From positions 558,001-622,000 of the forward strand of contig NZ_JACHNV010000002.1 in assembly GCF_014199535.1 (NCBI RefSeq): DNA of 64,000 nt, read 5' to 3'. A model generated the notes under the pieces. It was not told where the DNA came from. It was given only the letters and a program-made list of their open reading frames with translations, and ran no database searches. Source of the DNA: Hymenobacter latericoloratus (GTDB lineage: Bacteria; Bacteroidota; Bacteroidia; Cytophagales; Hymenobacteraceae). Of this stretch, positions 15,971 to 24,778 are shown piece by piece. The position numbers and the translations under genes are program-made. Position 1 is the stretch's first letter; the number at the start of each line of letters is the position of its first letter.

Positions 15971-18109
15971 TTAAACAGGTACCAGGTTTTTTTCAGTGGT
16001 GTTGTCTGGCAACAGCAGGGCGGAGGCAGCTGCGTGGCCTTGTGCCTCAGCCTGCTGCTGGAGGTGCTCGGCAAATGTGTCGGCCATGCGGCTGGTGATG
16101 GTGGTGAGCAGGCCCAGCAGGTTCAGCAGGGGCTGGGGGGTAGGCGGTGGGGGCTGCATGGCTTTTTCCAGCTGCTTCAGGCAGTGCATAGCTTCGGCCA
16201 TCTGCAGGCTACCATACGTGGCCCGGAGGCTGTGCGTGAGCAAACTAGCCGCTTTCCAGCGCCGCTTGCCCAGGGCTTCGCGCAGCTGCCCCAGCTGCGC
16301 GGGCACGGTATCCAGAAACAGTTGCTGCATCTTCCGGATAAATTCCTGGTCGTGGGCCAGCCGCCCCAGCTGGGAAAAGTTGTAGGAAGGCCGGGGCAGC
16401 TCCGGGGCCGCTTCCGTGCGCCCGGTTGCCCGTACCAGAATGCGGTACAGCTCGGCCTCGGAGTAGGGCTTGATGAGGTAATCCGTGAAGCCCTGGCGGG
16501 TGTAGGCGCCCACCTCCTCCTTGAGGGCGTTGGCCGTGAGGGCGATGATGGGGGTGTGGCGGTTGGGGTTGGCGGTAGCGCGCAGGTAGGCCGTGGCGTC
16601 AAGGCCGGTAAGCTGGGGCATCTGAATATCCATCAGAATCAGGTCGTAGGGCTGGGTTTCGGCCAGGTCCAGCACCTGCCGGCCGTTGGTGGCTACCTCC
16701 ACCTCGGCGCCCCAGCCCTGCAGCAACGTGGTGGCCAGCAGCTTGTTCACGGAGTTGTCCTCGGCCAGCAGCACCGAGAGGCCCTGCAGCAGGCCCGGGG
16801 CCAGGGAAGGCAGCACGTCCTCGGCGGGGAGAGTATAGGCGCTGATGGGGTAGGCCAGCGAGAAGCGGAAGCAGCTGCCGCGCCCCGGCTGGCTTTCCAG
16901 CCAGATGCGGCCCTGCTGCAGCTCAATGAGGCTTTTGCAGATGGCCAGACCCAGACCCGTGCCGCCGTAGCGCCGGGCCGTGCTGGTGGCCGCCTGATCA
17001 AAGGCCCGGAACACTTCCTGGGCTTTTTCGGGACTGATGCCCACGCCCGTGTCCTCCACGCAAAAGTTCAGCTGCACCTGCCGGGCATCTTCCGCGGCCA
17101 CTTCCACCGTCACGCTGATGTGGCCGGCTTCCGTGAACTTCAGCGCGTTGGTCAGCAAATTCAGCAGCACCTGCCGCAACCGGAACGGGTCGCCCTCCAC
17201 CGTAGGCATAGCCGAATCCTGCATGTGGGTGTGCAGAGTCAGGCCTTTGCTCTGGGCCAGGTGCTGCACCGAGCGGGTGGCGTCGCGCACGGTAGCGGCC
17301 ACATCAAAGGGCACGCGCTCCAGCTCCATGCGGCCCAGCTCCACCTTGCTGAAGTCCAGAATGTCGTTGACAACCGTCAGCAGGGTTTCCGCCGACGATA
17401 GAATAATCGTCAGGTGCTCTTCCTGCTGAGGCGTAATAAAACTTTCCCGCAGCAGCCGGGTCAGGCCCATAATGCCATGCAGCGGAGTCCGGATTTCGTG
17501 GCTGACGGCCGCCAGGAACACCTGCTTGCGCTGGCTGGCGGCCTCGGCCGCCTGGCGGGCCAGCCGGGCCTGCCGCAGCGCCAGCTCCTGACCCGCCTGC
17601 TGGGCCAGCAGCCGCAGAAACGTCTGCTGTTCCGGCGTCAGGTCGCGCGGGGTGGTATCGTACACGGCCAGCACGCCCACGGCGTGGCCTTCGGCCGTTC
17701 GGATGGGGTAGCCGGCGTAGAACACCACGCCCAGCTGCTCACCGCTCAGCGGGTTGCGGCCAAATATTTCGGGCGATTGGGCCTGGTGCAGCTGCAGCAG
17801 CGAGCCGGCCCCGAGGGCATGAGCACAGAACGAAACGCTCCGGGGCAGCTCCAGCAGCCCGGGCAGGCCGGTTTGGGCTTTCACCCACTGGCGTTCCGCA
17901 TCCAGAAAGCTGATGGAGGCCATGGGAGTGCCGCACAGCTGAGCCGCCTCCTGCACCAGCGCATCATAGGATGGCTCGCTTTCCGAATCGAGCAGGTGCA
18001 GGGCCTGTAGCGCCGCCAGACACTCGAGAGCCGGCGCCGGAGCACCGTACCCGACTGCGGCAGCCGGAAAGGGCAAGCTATGCTGATATCCGGTAAGTAA
18101 AGATTCCAT
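15971..18109 (-). CDS. Hybrid histidine kinase: GAF-HisKA-HATPase-REC-HPt
   Basis: This 712-residue protein has no membrane segment. A GAF domain covers about 28-180 ([23 protein letters not shown]). The kinase core has the phospho-acceptor H204 in [12 protein letters not shown], an N box near N321, DTGVG at 353-357 and GGTGLGLA at 382-389. A receiver domain follows with D494 in [11 protein letters not shown] and K547 in LIKPYS, then an HPt domain with H626 in [11 protein letters not shown]. It is a complete phosphorelay in one chain, cytosolic, sensing through GAF. Lying upstream of the single-domain regulator and the EPS genes, it is the likely top of that control circuit, the regulator being its final receiver. 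Confidence 0.9.
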   Translation of the reverse strand: MESLLTGYQHSLPFPAAAVGYGAPAPALECLAALQALHLLDSESEPSYDALVQEAAQLCGTPMASISFLDAERQWVKAQTGLPGLLELPRSVSFCAHALGAGSLLQLHQAQSPEIFGRNPLSGEQLGVVFYAGYPIRTAEGHAVGVLAVYDTTPRDLTPEQQTFLRLLAQQAGQELALRQARLARQAAEAASQRKQVFLAAVSHEIRTPLHGIMGLTRLLRESFITPQQEEHLTIILSSAETLLTVVNDILDFSKVELGRMELERVPFDVAATVRDATRSVQHLAQSKGLTLHTHMQDSAMPTVEGDPFRLRQVLLNLLTNALKFTEAGHISVTVEVAAEDARQVQLNFCVEDTGVGISPEKAQEVFRAFDQAATSTARRYGGTGLGLAICKSLIELQQGRIWLESQPGRGSCFRFSLAYPISAYTLPAEDVLPSLAPGLLQGLSVLLAEDNSVNKLLATTLLQGWGAEVEVATNGRQVLDLAETQPYDLILMDIQMPQLTGLDATAYLRATANPNRHTPIIALTANALKEEVGAYTRQGFTDYLIKPYSEAELYRILVRATGRTEAAPELPRPSYNFSQLGRLAHDQEFIRKMQQLFLDTVPAQLGQLREALGKRRWKAASLLTHSLRATYGSLQMAEAMHCLKQLEKAMQPPPPTPQPLLNLLGLLTTITSRMADTFAEHLQQQAEAQGHAAASALLLPDNTTEKNLVPV

Positions 18110-18701
18110 GCATTCCTCTACGTTAGTTGTGCCGCTGCCCGGGTTCCCCTGCTACCATTCGCTACTGAAGTGAGCCAGCCCTTCATCTGACGAAGCAGAT
18201 AGTAAGTTGCAATACTATAAGGTAAGAATAAAGTTTTATTTTTTATTGTTAATGTTATATTAAGTAGGTCCGATATAGAGCTTCTGTTTCAACAATGATA
18301 GGGTGGTATCGGCACCAAAAACTGCCTACACTGGCGAAATACAGTTGAGATTGTAACAGGGTATATAGCGGAAACACAATTAAATTAATAAGCTGACAGT
18401 AAGCTACTGATACAAGGCCCGGTGCAACTCCACGACAGAGGCCACGGGCTGGTTGCTTGAAAGCAGCTGGAGCCCCGGCGTGGCTCGCCTGGCACAGCGG
18501 AGCAGGGAAAAAAAGGCTAAAAAAAAAGCAGGAAGATAGGCTCCGGGGTAGTGCCTGAGCTGCTGCGCCGGCGGGCGCTGGGTTACCTGGAGCGGGAGCT
18601 CGTAAACGAAATGGCCGCAATCGGGTATAGCATTCGGGTTACCTGTGTCCGGCAGCCCGGGACTGAGGCGCGTTGCCCGGCCCAAGTTCAGCTTCATCCC
18701 C
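18110..18701. other. 592-bp intergenic region between divergent kinase and TonB receptor
   Basis: No gene is recognised. Bases 18180-18420 are AT-rich and probably hold the promoters of the divergent genes. No cobalamin, TPP or other riboswitch core was found upstream of the receptor, and no exact TAnnTTTG element lies near either start. Confidence 0.5.
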
Positions 18702-20834
18702 ATGACCTACCGCTACACCGTGCCGCTGTTGTTGCTGCCCCTTTCCGTAGCCGCCCAGCAGCCAGCCCCTATCCCTACCCCCCCCGATACTGCCATGCTC
18801 CGGCCCCAACTGCTGCCCGAGGCTACCGTGACGGGTTACGGTCAGCAGCTTCCTTTGCGGCGCACGGCGGCGGCAGTTAGTGTGCTCGATGCCCGCGTGC
18901 TGGAGCGGTTTCCGCAAAACGCCCTCACGCAGGCCGTCAATACGCTGCCGGGGGTGCGGCTGGAGGAGCGCGCCACGGCCAGCTACCGTCTGAGCGTGCG
19001 GGGCAGCACACTTCGCTCGCCGTTTGGGGTGCGCAATACCAAAGTGTATTACCAGGCGCTGCCCTTCACCGAAGCCAGCGGCAGCACCCCCCTGAACATT
19101 CTGGACCCCGCCCTGCTGGGAGGCCTTGAGGTGATAAAAGGTCCCGCTGCCAGTGTGTACGGGGCCGGCACGGGCGGGGCCGTGCTGCTCACGGGCCGGC
19201 GGCCGGCCCCGGGCCAGGCCCGGGCCCAGGTGGGTTTCACAACGGGCAGCTTTGGGCTGCGGCGCTACACGGCATCAGCCGAAACCGGTACTGCCACCGG
19301 TTACCTGCGCGCCGCCTACGCCCGCCAGACCCTGGAGGGCTACCGCCAGCAAAGCGCCCTGCGCCGCGACGTGCTGACGCTGGACGGCGAGTGGCAGCCC
19401 ACCGAAAAGCAAACGCTGAGCCTCCATGCGCTCTACTCCGATATAAGCTACCAGCTGCCCGGCGGCCTTACCCGGGCTCAGTTTGAGGCGAATCCGCGCC
19501 AGGCCCGCCCCGGCACGGCTACCAGCCCCGGCACCGTAGAGCAGCGCACCTACTACGCTTCCCGCACGGCCCTGCTGGGAGCAACCCACGAGGCCCGGTT
19601 CTCGGAGCGCCTGAGTTTGCGCACTACCCTCTACCTGAGCGGCAGCCGCATCAACACACCGTATCTGGTCGATTTTGAAAGGAATACGGTGCTCAGCTGC
19701 GGGGGCAGGGTAGTGGGCAGCTACCGCACCACCCTGGCCGGGCGTACGCTGCGGCTGCAGGGTGGCGCCGAGGGCCAGACGGGGTTTGAAAGCTCCCGCA
19801 ACTACCAGAACCGCGCCGGCACGCCCGGCCCCCTGCGCTACGACGATGAAATCCGGACCCTGACCGGCTTTGCCTTCGCCCAGGCCGACTACGAGTTGCC
19901 GGCCGGGCTGCTGCTCACGGCCGGGGCCAGCTACAACCGGCTGCGCTACCGAATCAGCCGCCTCTCTGAGGCCGCCACCCGCCCCGATGCCTACGCGCTG
20001 GAGCGCAACTTCCGGCCCGAGGTGTCGCCGAGGGTAGCCTTGCTGCGCGAGTTCGGAACGGGCCTGTCCGTGTACGCCAGCATAAGTGCGGGCTTCTCGC
20101 CCCCGACGGAAGAGGAAATCCGGCCCTCCGATGCTTCCATCAACCGGGCGTTGCAGGCCGAGCGCGGCACCAGCTACGAGGTGGGGGCGCGCGGGCAGTT
20201 GTGGCAGGAGCGGTTGCGCTACGACGTGGCCTTCTACGACCTGCGCCTGCGCCAGACCATTACTACCCGCACCACCGAGCAGGGCGTGCAGCTCTTTGCC
20301 AACGCCGGCACTACCCGGCAGCGCGGAGCCGAAGTGGCCCTGAGTGGCTGGCTATGGCGGCCGGAAGCAGGGGCGTCCCTCGGCGCCCCGGCACAGCAGG
20401 CCCGCGCCTATGGCCTGCGGGCCTTTGTGAGCTACGCCTATAACCACTACCGCTTCGGGAGCTACGAAAGTGGGGGGAGCAACTTCGGCGGCAACCGCCT
20501 CACGGGCACGGCCCCGCATACCCTCACCACCGGCCTCGATTTTACGGAGCAGCTGGGTTTCTACCTCAACCCCACCATAAACCACCAGGCCCGCCTACCC
20601 CTCAACGATGCCAACACCGAATACGCACCCGGCTACTGGACCTTCGGGAGCCGCGCTGGGTGGCGGCGGGAGCTGTTGGGCGCGCTGGCGCTAGATGTAT
20701 TTGCAGGCCTGGAAAACGCCACGGACCGCCGTTACTCGCTCGGCAACGACCTCAACGCCTTCGGGGGGCGTTACTTCCAGCCCGCGCCGGGCCGCAACTG
20801 GTATGCCGGCACGCAGTTGGGGTGGCGCTGGTAA
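18702..20834 (+). CDS. TonB-dependent outer-membrane receptor, siderophore type
   Basis: This 710-residue protein starts MTYRYTVPLLLLPLSVAAQQ, a signal peptide. A plug domain follows (ATVTGYGQQLPLRRTAAAVSV, LPGVRLEERATASYRLSVRGSTLRSPFGVRN, GGLEVIKGPAASVYGAG), then a long beta-barrel ending in LENATDRRYSLGNDLNAFGGRYFQPAPGRNWYAG and terminal aromatic WRW. It has the FecA/PupB-like layout, without the N-terminal CarboxypepD_reg domain of SusC proteins, so a metal chelate or siderophore is a likelier ligand than a glycan. An upstream in-frame start at 18645 would destroy the signal peptide. It stands alone, with no SusD partner or transport genes nearby, and is followed by a hairpin. Confidence 0.9.
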   Translation: MTYRYTVPLLLLPLSVAAQQPAPIPTPPDTAMLRPQLLPEATVTGYGQQLPLRRTAAAVSVLDARVLERFPQNALTQAVNTLPGVRLEERATASYRLSVRGSTLRSPFGVRNTKVYYQALPFTEASGSTPLNILDPALLGGLEVIKGPAASVYGAGTGGAVLLTGRRPAPGQARAQVGFTTGSFGLRRYTASAETGTATGYLRAAYARQTLEGYRQQSALRRDVLTLDGEWQPTEKQTLSLHALYSDISYQLPGGLTRAQFEANPRQARPGTATSPGTVEQRTYYASRTALLGATHEARFSERLSLRTTLYLSGSRINTPYLVDFERNTVLSCGGRVVGSYRTTLAGRTLRLQGGAEGQTGFESSRNYQNRAGTPGPLRYDDEIRTLTGFAFAQADYELPAGLLLTAGASYNRLRYRISRLSEAATRPDAYALERNFRPEVSPRVALLREFGTGLSVYASISAGFSPPTEEEIRPSDASINRALQAERGTSYEVGARGQLWQERLRYDVAFYDLRLRQTITTRTTEQGVQLFANAGTTRQRGAEVALSGWLWRPEAGASLGAPAQQARAYGLRAFVSYAYNHYRFGSYESGGSNFGGNRLTGTAPHTLTTGLDFTEQLGFYLNPTINHQARLPLNDANTEYAPGYWTFGSRAGWRRELLGALALDVFAGLENATDRRYSLGNDLNAFGGRYFQPAPGRNWYAGTQLGWRW

Positions 20835-20873
20835 CAGAAGCCGCTGGCCCGGCCGGCTAGGTTGTATTTGGGT

Positions 20874-20913
20874 CCGCCGCTACCTTATACTTTCCAGCTA
20901 GAGGTAGCGGCGG
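20874..20913. terminator. Hairpin between convergent TonB receptor and Usp genes
   Basis: Perfect 12-bp arms (20874-20885, 20902-20913) with a 16-base loop lie between two convergent genes. The T-tract is weak, so termination strength is uncertain. Confidence 0.5.
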
Positions 20914-20930
20914 CAACGCGCGTCGCTTGG

Positions 20931-21752
20931 CTAACCCAGGGAAGGGAGCAGCAGCATGGGGAGGTGCCCGTGCAGCACTACCTGCGCGGTAATGCTACGG
21001 TTGAAGAGCTGGCCGAGGAAGCTGCGCCGCCGGGCTACCAGTACCAGCAAATCGGCCTTGGTTTCGGCGGCGGCTTGCAGAATGCCCAGCGGAATGCGCC
21101 GGTGACGCGTGCCGTGGCAGTGCACCCGAAAGTTGTTGCCGGCCAGCAGGCCACTGGTGGTTACCGCCGTCAGTGCGGATTGGCAGGTGTCGCTGTCCTC
21201 GGGCTCGGCTACGTGCGCCACCGTCAGGTGGGGCTGCAGCTTCTGCAGCATTGCCTGCGCCCCCGCCGATTGCTCTTTCAGGTCAAAGCTGCTGTTATCG
21301 GCGGCAATGGTAACGCAGTGGGGCGGCACGGCTGCCTCCGACCCTATGGGTATTACCAGCAGCGGCGTGCGCGTGGCCCGCAGCAGCTTGAGGGAAGTAG
21401 TGCTGACCAATTCATCCGGGGTCGTGTCGGTATTGGGTTTGCCCAGCACCACCAGAGCGGGCGCATGGCGGCGCACGGCATCGGTCACGGCGGCTTCCAC
21501 CCCCTCAACTGCCGACTCTACGGTGGTGCTAACGCCCAGGGGCTGTACCCGCTGCTGCAGCGCCGCCGCTATTTCGCCCTCGCTCAGGTGCCGGATGCTA
21601 CCGTTGAAAGCGTCCGGATCAAGCAGGGTTTCGCGTCGGACATGTAGCACCACCAGCGCGGCCTCTGTAGCGGCCGCCAGGGCGGCCGCATACCGCAGGG
21701 CGTGGTCAGCGGCGGGAGTGAAATCGGTTAGGACAAGAAAAGGAGCTGCCAT
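20931..21752 (-). CDS. Universal stress protein with tandem Usp domains
   Basis: This 273-residue protein holds two UspA-like halves. The first begins APFLVLTDFTPAADHALRYAAALA and contains ALVVLGKPN; the second contains LTVAHVAEP, ADLLVLVARRRSFLGQLFNRSITAQVVLHGHLPMLLLP. The GRSFxG-type C-terminal segment (RRRSFLGQLFNRS) resembles the nucleotide-binding loop G-2x-G-9x-G(S/T) but with fewer glycines. The family is cytosolic and helps cells tolerate stress; ATP binding varies among members. A paralogue lies at 23663-24541 on the other strand, with the two small acidic genes and a GNAT between, forming a stress-type neighbourhood. Confidence 0.85.
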   Translation of the reverse strand: MAAPFLVLTDFTPAADHALRYAAALAAATEAALVVLHVRRETLLDPDAFNGSIRHLSEGEIAAALQQRVQPLGVSTTVESAVEGVEAAVTDAVRRHAPALVVLGKPNTDTTPDELVSTTSLKLLRATRTPLLVIPIGSEAAVPPHCVTIAADNSSFDLKEQSAGAQAMLQKLQPHLTVAHVAEPEDSDTCQSALTAVTTSGLLAGNNFRVHCHGTRHRRIPLGILQAAAETKADLLVLVARRRSFLGQLFNRSITAQVVLHGHLPMLLLPSLG

Positions 21753-22119
21753 GGGAGTGGATTGTTGGGAGAGCGGAAAAGTACGGAAACCAGCTATACG
21801 TAAAACTGCCGCCGATGTCAGCCGTCACAGCACTGAAACCTGCCGCCAAATGGCCGATACGGCCAATATGGGGCTTCCGGAGGCCCTTTCCACCGGGCTG
21901 CTAGTTACCCTGGTGTGGGCCAGAAACCCACAGGCTGCCGGCCCGGCGGGTAAGATATCCTTGGCTACTAGTTGAGTGAGCCGGCCCGCTCTGAAAGCAA
22001 GCAGCACGCGCAAAGTGCCAGTGGCATCTCGCGCGTGCTGCTTTCCAGAGGGCGGGCCGGTAGCCTTGCCTCCGCCGCCGTTTCTGCCCCCTTGCACACC
22101 GGCCAGGGGGTATGAACGG
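21753..22119. other. 367-bp intergenic region with large imperfect hairpin
   Basis: No gene is seen. An imperfect inverted repeat of about 30 bases per arm lies at 21981-22011 and 22030-22060, downstream of the small acidic gene on the minus strand. It lacks a T-tract, so it may be a transcript-stabilising structure rather than an intrinsic terminator. Confidence 0.5.
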
Positions 22120-22395
22120 CTAGCGGTTATTATCGTCAATGGGGTTGTTGAAGCCCGGAATGTCTAGCTCGTCGCGGCGGCTCATGCTGTCGGCATCGGG
22201 GCCGGAGTTGCCGGAGCCATCCAGCGGAATACCCGTGGTTTCTTCCTCCAGGCGTGCCGAGGTGTCGAGGGTGCCTTCTTCATCGCGCTTGTAGCTGTAG
22301 AGTTCCTCGCGGTGCTTGCGCTGCGCTTCCGTCAGGTTAGCGCCCGAGTCGGGGTTGAGCGCAGCGGCGGGGTCTTGGTTGGGTTCGGTTGCCAT
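22120..22395 (-). CDS. Small acidic, probably disordered protein
   Basis: This 91-residue protein is rich in Asp, Glu, Asn, Ser and Gly with almost no hydrophobic core (starts MATEPNQDPAAALNPDSG; ends in an acidic, Asn-rich tail). A short helical stretch, EAQRKHREELYSYKRDEEG, is the only likely structured part. No known domain is recognised. The composition resembles hydrophilin-like stress proteins, and its position between two universal stress proteins and beside a second disordered protein supports such a guess, but function is unknown. The ATG at 22395 is the only reasonable start. Confidence 0.65.
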   Translation of the reverse strand: MATEPNQDPAAALNPDSGANLTEAQRKHREELYSYKRDEEGTLDTSARLEEETTGIPLDGSGNSGPDADSMSRRDELDIPGFNNPIDDNNR

Positions 22396-22419
22396 AGTCT
22401 AAGAAAAGTAAGGAAGCTG

Positions 22420-22452
22420 TCGCGCAGCCGGGCCGAAGTCCGGCTGCGCGCC
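22420..22452 (-). terminator. Hairpin downstream of the second small disordered gene
   Basis: Arms of about 10 bp (22422-22431 and 22440-22449, GCGCAGCCGG core) follow the stop at 22484 on the minus strand. Only a mixed TTCC/TTAC/TTTTC tract follows, so this is a moderate candidate. Confidence 0.45.
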
Positions 22453-22483
22453 GCTTCAGTAAAAACAAGTCAGGCCAGCAAGG

Positions 22484-22993
22484 CTATTTGTCCTTGTCGG
22501 ACGCTTTAAGAAGATCTTCCTTGCCCGAGCCGGGAATTCCGCGGCCCTCGTCGGGGCGGAAGGCGCTGAACTCGTCGGGGTTGTCGTTTTTGCCCACGTT
22601 GGGGTTGCGCGGCTTTTCGTCATCCTCAGGGGCCGGGCCGGTGCTGTGGTTGGCCGGCTCGTTGGTAGCCCAGTTGCGGGTGCCACCGCCGTAGCGCGGG
22701 TCATCCTGGGCCCAGCCTTCGCGCTGCACTCCATATTCGTCGTCCGCTACCTGGCGGGCCAGCGACGGGTCGAGGTTCTGCGGGGTGCTGCCGCGCTGTT
22801 CCGGGAAGGCTACCGGCGGAGCAACTTGGCCGCCCTGCGTTACACTGGCAGATGGGCTGGCACCTGCCCGGGCCTGGGCGGCCTCCGTGGGCTTGCCGAA
22901 CTCGCCGTACTGGGGGGTGTTGTGCCCCTCCGAGGAGGTAGGCTGGGCGGAATCCTGGGAAGAAAAATCGGGGGTTTCGGGAGTATGTGCCAT
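22484..22993 (-). CDS. Hydrophilic, probably disordered protein
   Basis: This 169-residue protein (MAHTPETPDFSSQDSAQPTS...) is rich in Pro, Gly, Asn, Asp, Gln and Ser, with charged C-terminal part PDEGRGIPGSGKEDLLKASDKDK. No membrane segment, cysteine or catalytic motif is visible and no family is recognised. The start at 22993 is preferred over an upstream in-frame one because the longer N-terminus (RPLPFSFPP...) is composition-wise out of place. It is transcribed in the same direction as the 91-residue acidic protein, 88 bases upstream, and may share its transcript. A role in desiccation or osmotic protection is a guess from composition. Confidence 0.6.
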   Translation of the reverse strand: MAHTPETPDFSSQDSAQPTSSEGHNTPQYGEFGKPTEAAQARAGASPSASVTQGGQVAPPVAFPEQRGSTPQNLDPSLARQVADDEYGVQREGWAQDDPRYGGGTRNWATNEPANHSTGPAPEDDEKPRNPNVGKNDNPDEFSAFRPDEGRGIPGSGKEDLLKASDKDK

Positions 22994-23138
22994 AGGGCCT
23001 GAAGTAGAAAGAGGAGGGAAAGAGAAAGGTAGCGGCCGGTACCAATGACCGGTGCTGCTTCTCATACGTAAATACTCGGCAAATGGCGGTACTGCTCTGT
23101 TCTGCCGGCTTGTTTTGTCTTACCTCACTACCTTACCT

Positions 23139-23429
23139 ATGACTTCTTCCGTTGCCCACAACGCTTCTGATCAGGAATTTACGCTCGTTCAGGACGGCTA
23201 CACCGCTGAGCTGGCCTACAGCTACCCCGCGCAGCACGTCATCGATTTCACCCACACTTTTGTGGAGGAAGCACTACGGGGCCAGGGAGTAGCCGAAAAG
23301 CTGGCCCGGACCGGGCTGGCCTACGCCCGGGAACAGCGCCTGAAAGTGCGCACCAGCTGCGAGTTTATGCAGCACTTTGTAGAGCAACACCCCGAGTATA
23401 ATGAACTGCTGGACGAGGCTGCCGCCTAA
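23139..23429 (+). CDS. Small GNAT-like N-acetyltransferase (YjdJ type)
   Basis: This 96-residue protein matches the short GNAT-related family (PF14542). The blocks are ELAYSYPAQHVIDFTHTFVEEALRGQGVAEKLARTGLAYAREQRLKVRTSCEFMQHFVEQHPEY. RGQGVAEKL is the acetyl-CoA pyrophosphate-binding loop and the C-terminal CEFMQHFVEQHPEY is diagnostic of the family. The usual N-terminal strands of full GNATs are missing, as is normal for this group. The physiological substrate is unknown. Start at ATG 23139; the longer frame upstream lies in the divergent promoter region. Confidence 0.8.
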   Translation: MTSSVAHNASDQEFTLVQDGYTAELAYSYPAQHVIDFTHTFVEEALRGQGVAEKLARTGLAYAREQRLKVRTSCEFMQHFVEQHPEYNELLDEAAA

Positions 23430-23479
23430 CGGTACTGCAACCGCGCTAACACCAGGCAGACAGCCCTGTTTCCCGCATA

Positions 23480-23528
23480 GCCCGCCCAAGGCAGGCGCAA
23501 CAACTTGCGCGCCTGGCCTTGGGCGGGC
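23480..23528. repeat. GC-rich hairpin after the GNAT gene
   Basis: Arms of about 19 bp with one bulge (23480-23498, 23508-23528; GCCCGCCCAAGGC core) form a strong stem. No T-tract follows on either strand, so it may be a REP-type element or transcript-end stabiliser. Confidence 0.5.
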
Positions 23529-23662
23529 CGGCGGCCCTCCCGGCAAGCGGGGTTGAAATATCTGATTATAAGACGTTTTTAATGTGGTATTAATTTTCGA
23601 TACTCTGGAATAAGCTACCTTTCCTGAAAGGGTTTATCTGACCTCTTGTGGGGCCTGTTGGT

Positions 23663-24541
23663 ATGCTGACGTTTCATGTCCTGACGGATTTTTCGGCCAC
23701 GGCCACTAACGCGCTGTACTACGCGGCGGGATTGGCCCGGCATATCGGCGGGCAGTTGCGGCTGTGGCATGTGCTGCCCGAAGCAGCCGGTACCTATTTC
23801 CATGTGCCCCTGGCTGGTACGGATGCGCCTGCCCCGGTGCTGGCCCTAGCCCAGTTGGCGGAGCAGATAAGCCAGTTGGTGCCGTGCACCTGGGAGGTGG
23901 TTGCCACGGACCCGCTGCGTCGGCTGAGCGCCGCTATGGGCGCTGCGGCTGGCCATGTACTGGTAGTTGGAAACAGTAACCCGGCCAAGAGCCTGGCCTC
24001 GGCGGCTACCAGCACCGCGCTGTACTTGGTGCGCCAGCTGGCCCAGCCGTTGCTGGTGGTGCCAATTACGTTTCGGGCGGGGCCGGTGCCGCGGCGCATT
24101 GTAATGGATACCGACCGCCGGGCCGTGTGGTTGCCCCCGACCGCTCAAACCATCCCCGACTTGCTGGCCCAGCTCACGTGCTCACGCTACCCCCTGGTTC
24201 TCAGTCATCTGCCCAGCGACGTGGATCATCTACTCACGCGCATCATTCCGGAGGTGGTGGGCATTCATGTGCACACCAGCGAGTCGTCGCCGGAAATAAA
24301 GGAAATAGCTACCCAACTCCGCCTGATGGGGCTGCTGCGCGGCGTGGCCCATACAGTGGCTACCAGCCGTTACCCCAGCATAGAGCAGGGTATCCGGCGC
24401 ACGGCCACGCGGCACCACGCCGATCTGCTGTCCTTCGTGACGCGAACCCGCTCATTTGCGGGCGTGCCGTTTCCGCGCAACGTTACGGCGGGCTTGCTGG
24501 CGCACAGCACTATTCCGGTTCTCACCATTGCGGAGGTATAG
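23663..24541 (+). CDS. Universal stress protein with tandem Usp domains (second paralogue)
   Basis: This 292-residue protein starts MLTFHVLTDFSATATNALYYAAGLA, the same opening as the protein at 20931-21752. The first half contains GHVLVVGNSNPAKSLASAATSTALYLVRQLAQPLLVVPI; the second has ADLLSFVTRTRSFAGVPFPRNVTAGLLAHSTIPVLTI. The second half is divergent. A GTG at 23648 in frame would add five residues. Upstream, gcTACCTTTCc near 23613-23620 differs by one base from the Bacteroidota -7 element. The protein is cytosolic and its precise role is unknown. It is monocistronic, ending in a clear terminator. Confidence 0.8.
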   Translation: MLTFHVLTDFSATATNALYYAAGLARHIGGQLRLWHVLPEAAGTYFHVPLAGTDAPAPVLALAQLAEQISQLVPCTWEVVATDPLRRLSAAMGAAAGHVLVVGNSNPAKSLASAATSTALYLVRQLAQPLLVVPITFRAGPVPRRIVMDTDRRAVWLPPTAQTIPDLLAQLTCSRYPLVLSHLPSDVDHLLTRIIPEVVGIHVHTSESSPEIKEIATQLRLMGLLRGVAHTVATSRYPSIEQGIRRTATRHHADLLSFVTRTRSFAGVPFPRNVTAGLLAHSTIPVLTIAEV

Positions 24542-24600
24542 ACCGGATTGTTTTTTACAATTATCGTATTGAATGAGTGGAGAATACACCGCATGTACCT

Positions 24601-24635
24601 AACGGCCCGCACTGCAATGCGGGCCGTTTTATTTT
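24601..24635 (+). terminator. Intrinsic terminator after Usp gene
   Basis: Perfect 11-bp arms (24601-24611, 24618-24628) with a 6-base loop are followed by TTTTATTTT. Confidence 0.85.
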
Positions 24636-24691
24636 CCCTAGTCTGCCTGCTAGTCTGCCCACAGCAGGCACTTAACGGCGACATAGGGGGT

Positions 24692-24747
24692 AGGCAAAAA
24701 CCGAAAGCCCGGCAGCCACACTCGGGGTAGAGCATAGCTGCCGGGCT
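24692..24747 (-). terminator. Intrinsic terminator after T9SS endonuclease gene
   Basis: Perfect 11-bp arms (24706-24716, 24737-24747) lie downstream of the endonuclease stop on the minus strand and are followed there by TTTCGGTTTTTG. Confidence 0.75.
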
Positions 24748-24778
24748 TGTAGGCCGGCTTGGTAAAAGCTTGGTTTGC

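Noticed and set aside
15935..17401. 488-codon plus-strand frame opposite the hybrid kinase
   Set aside because: Antisense to a clear kinase; no motif; typical high-GC shadow frame.
18255..18620. 121-codon minus-strand frame in the TonB receptor upstream region
   Set aside because: No family features; crosses AT-rich promoter-like DNA.
18420..18700. Riboswitch upstream of the TonB receptor
   Set aside because: No cobalamin-box or TPP-like conserved core could be found.
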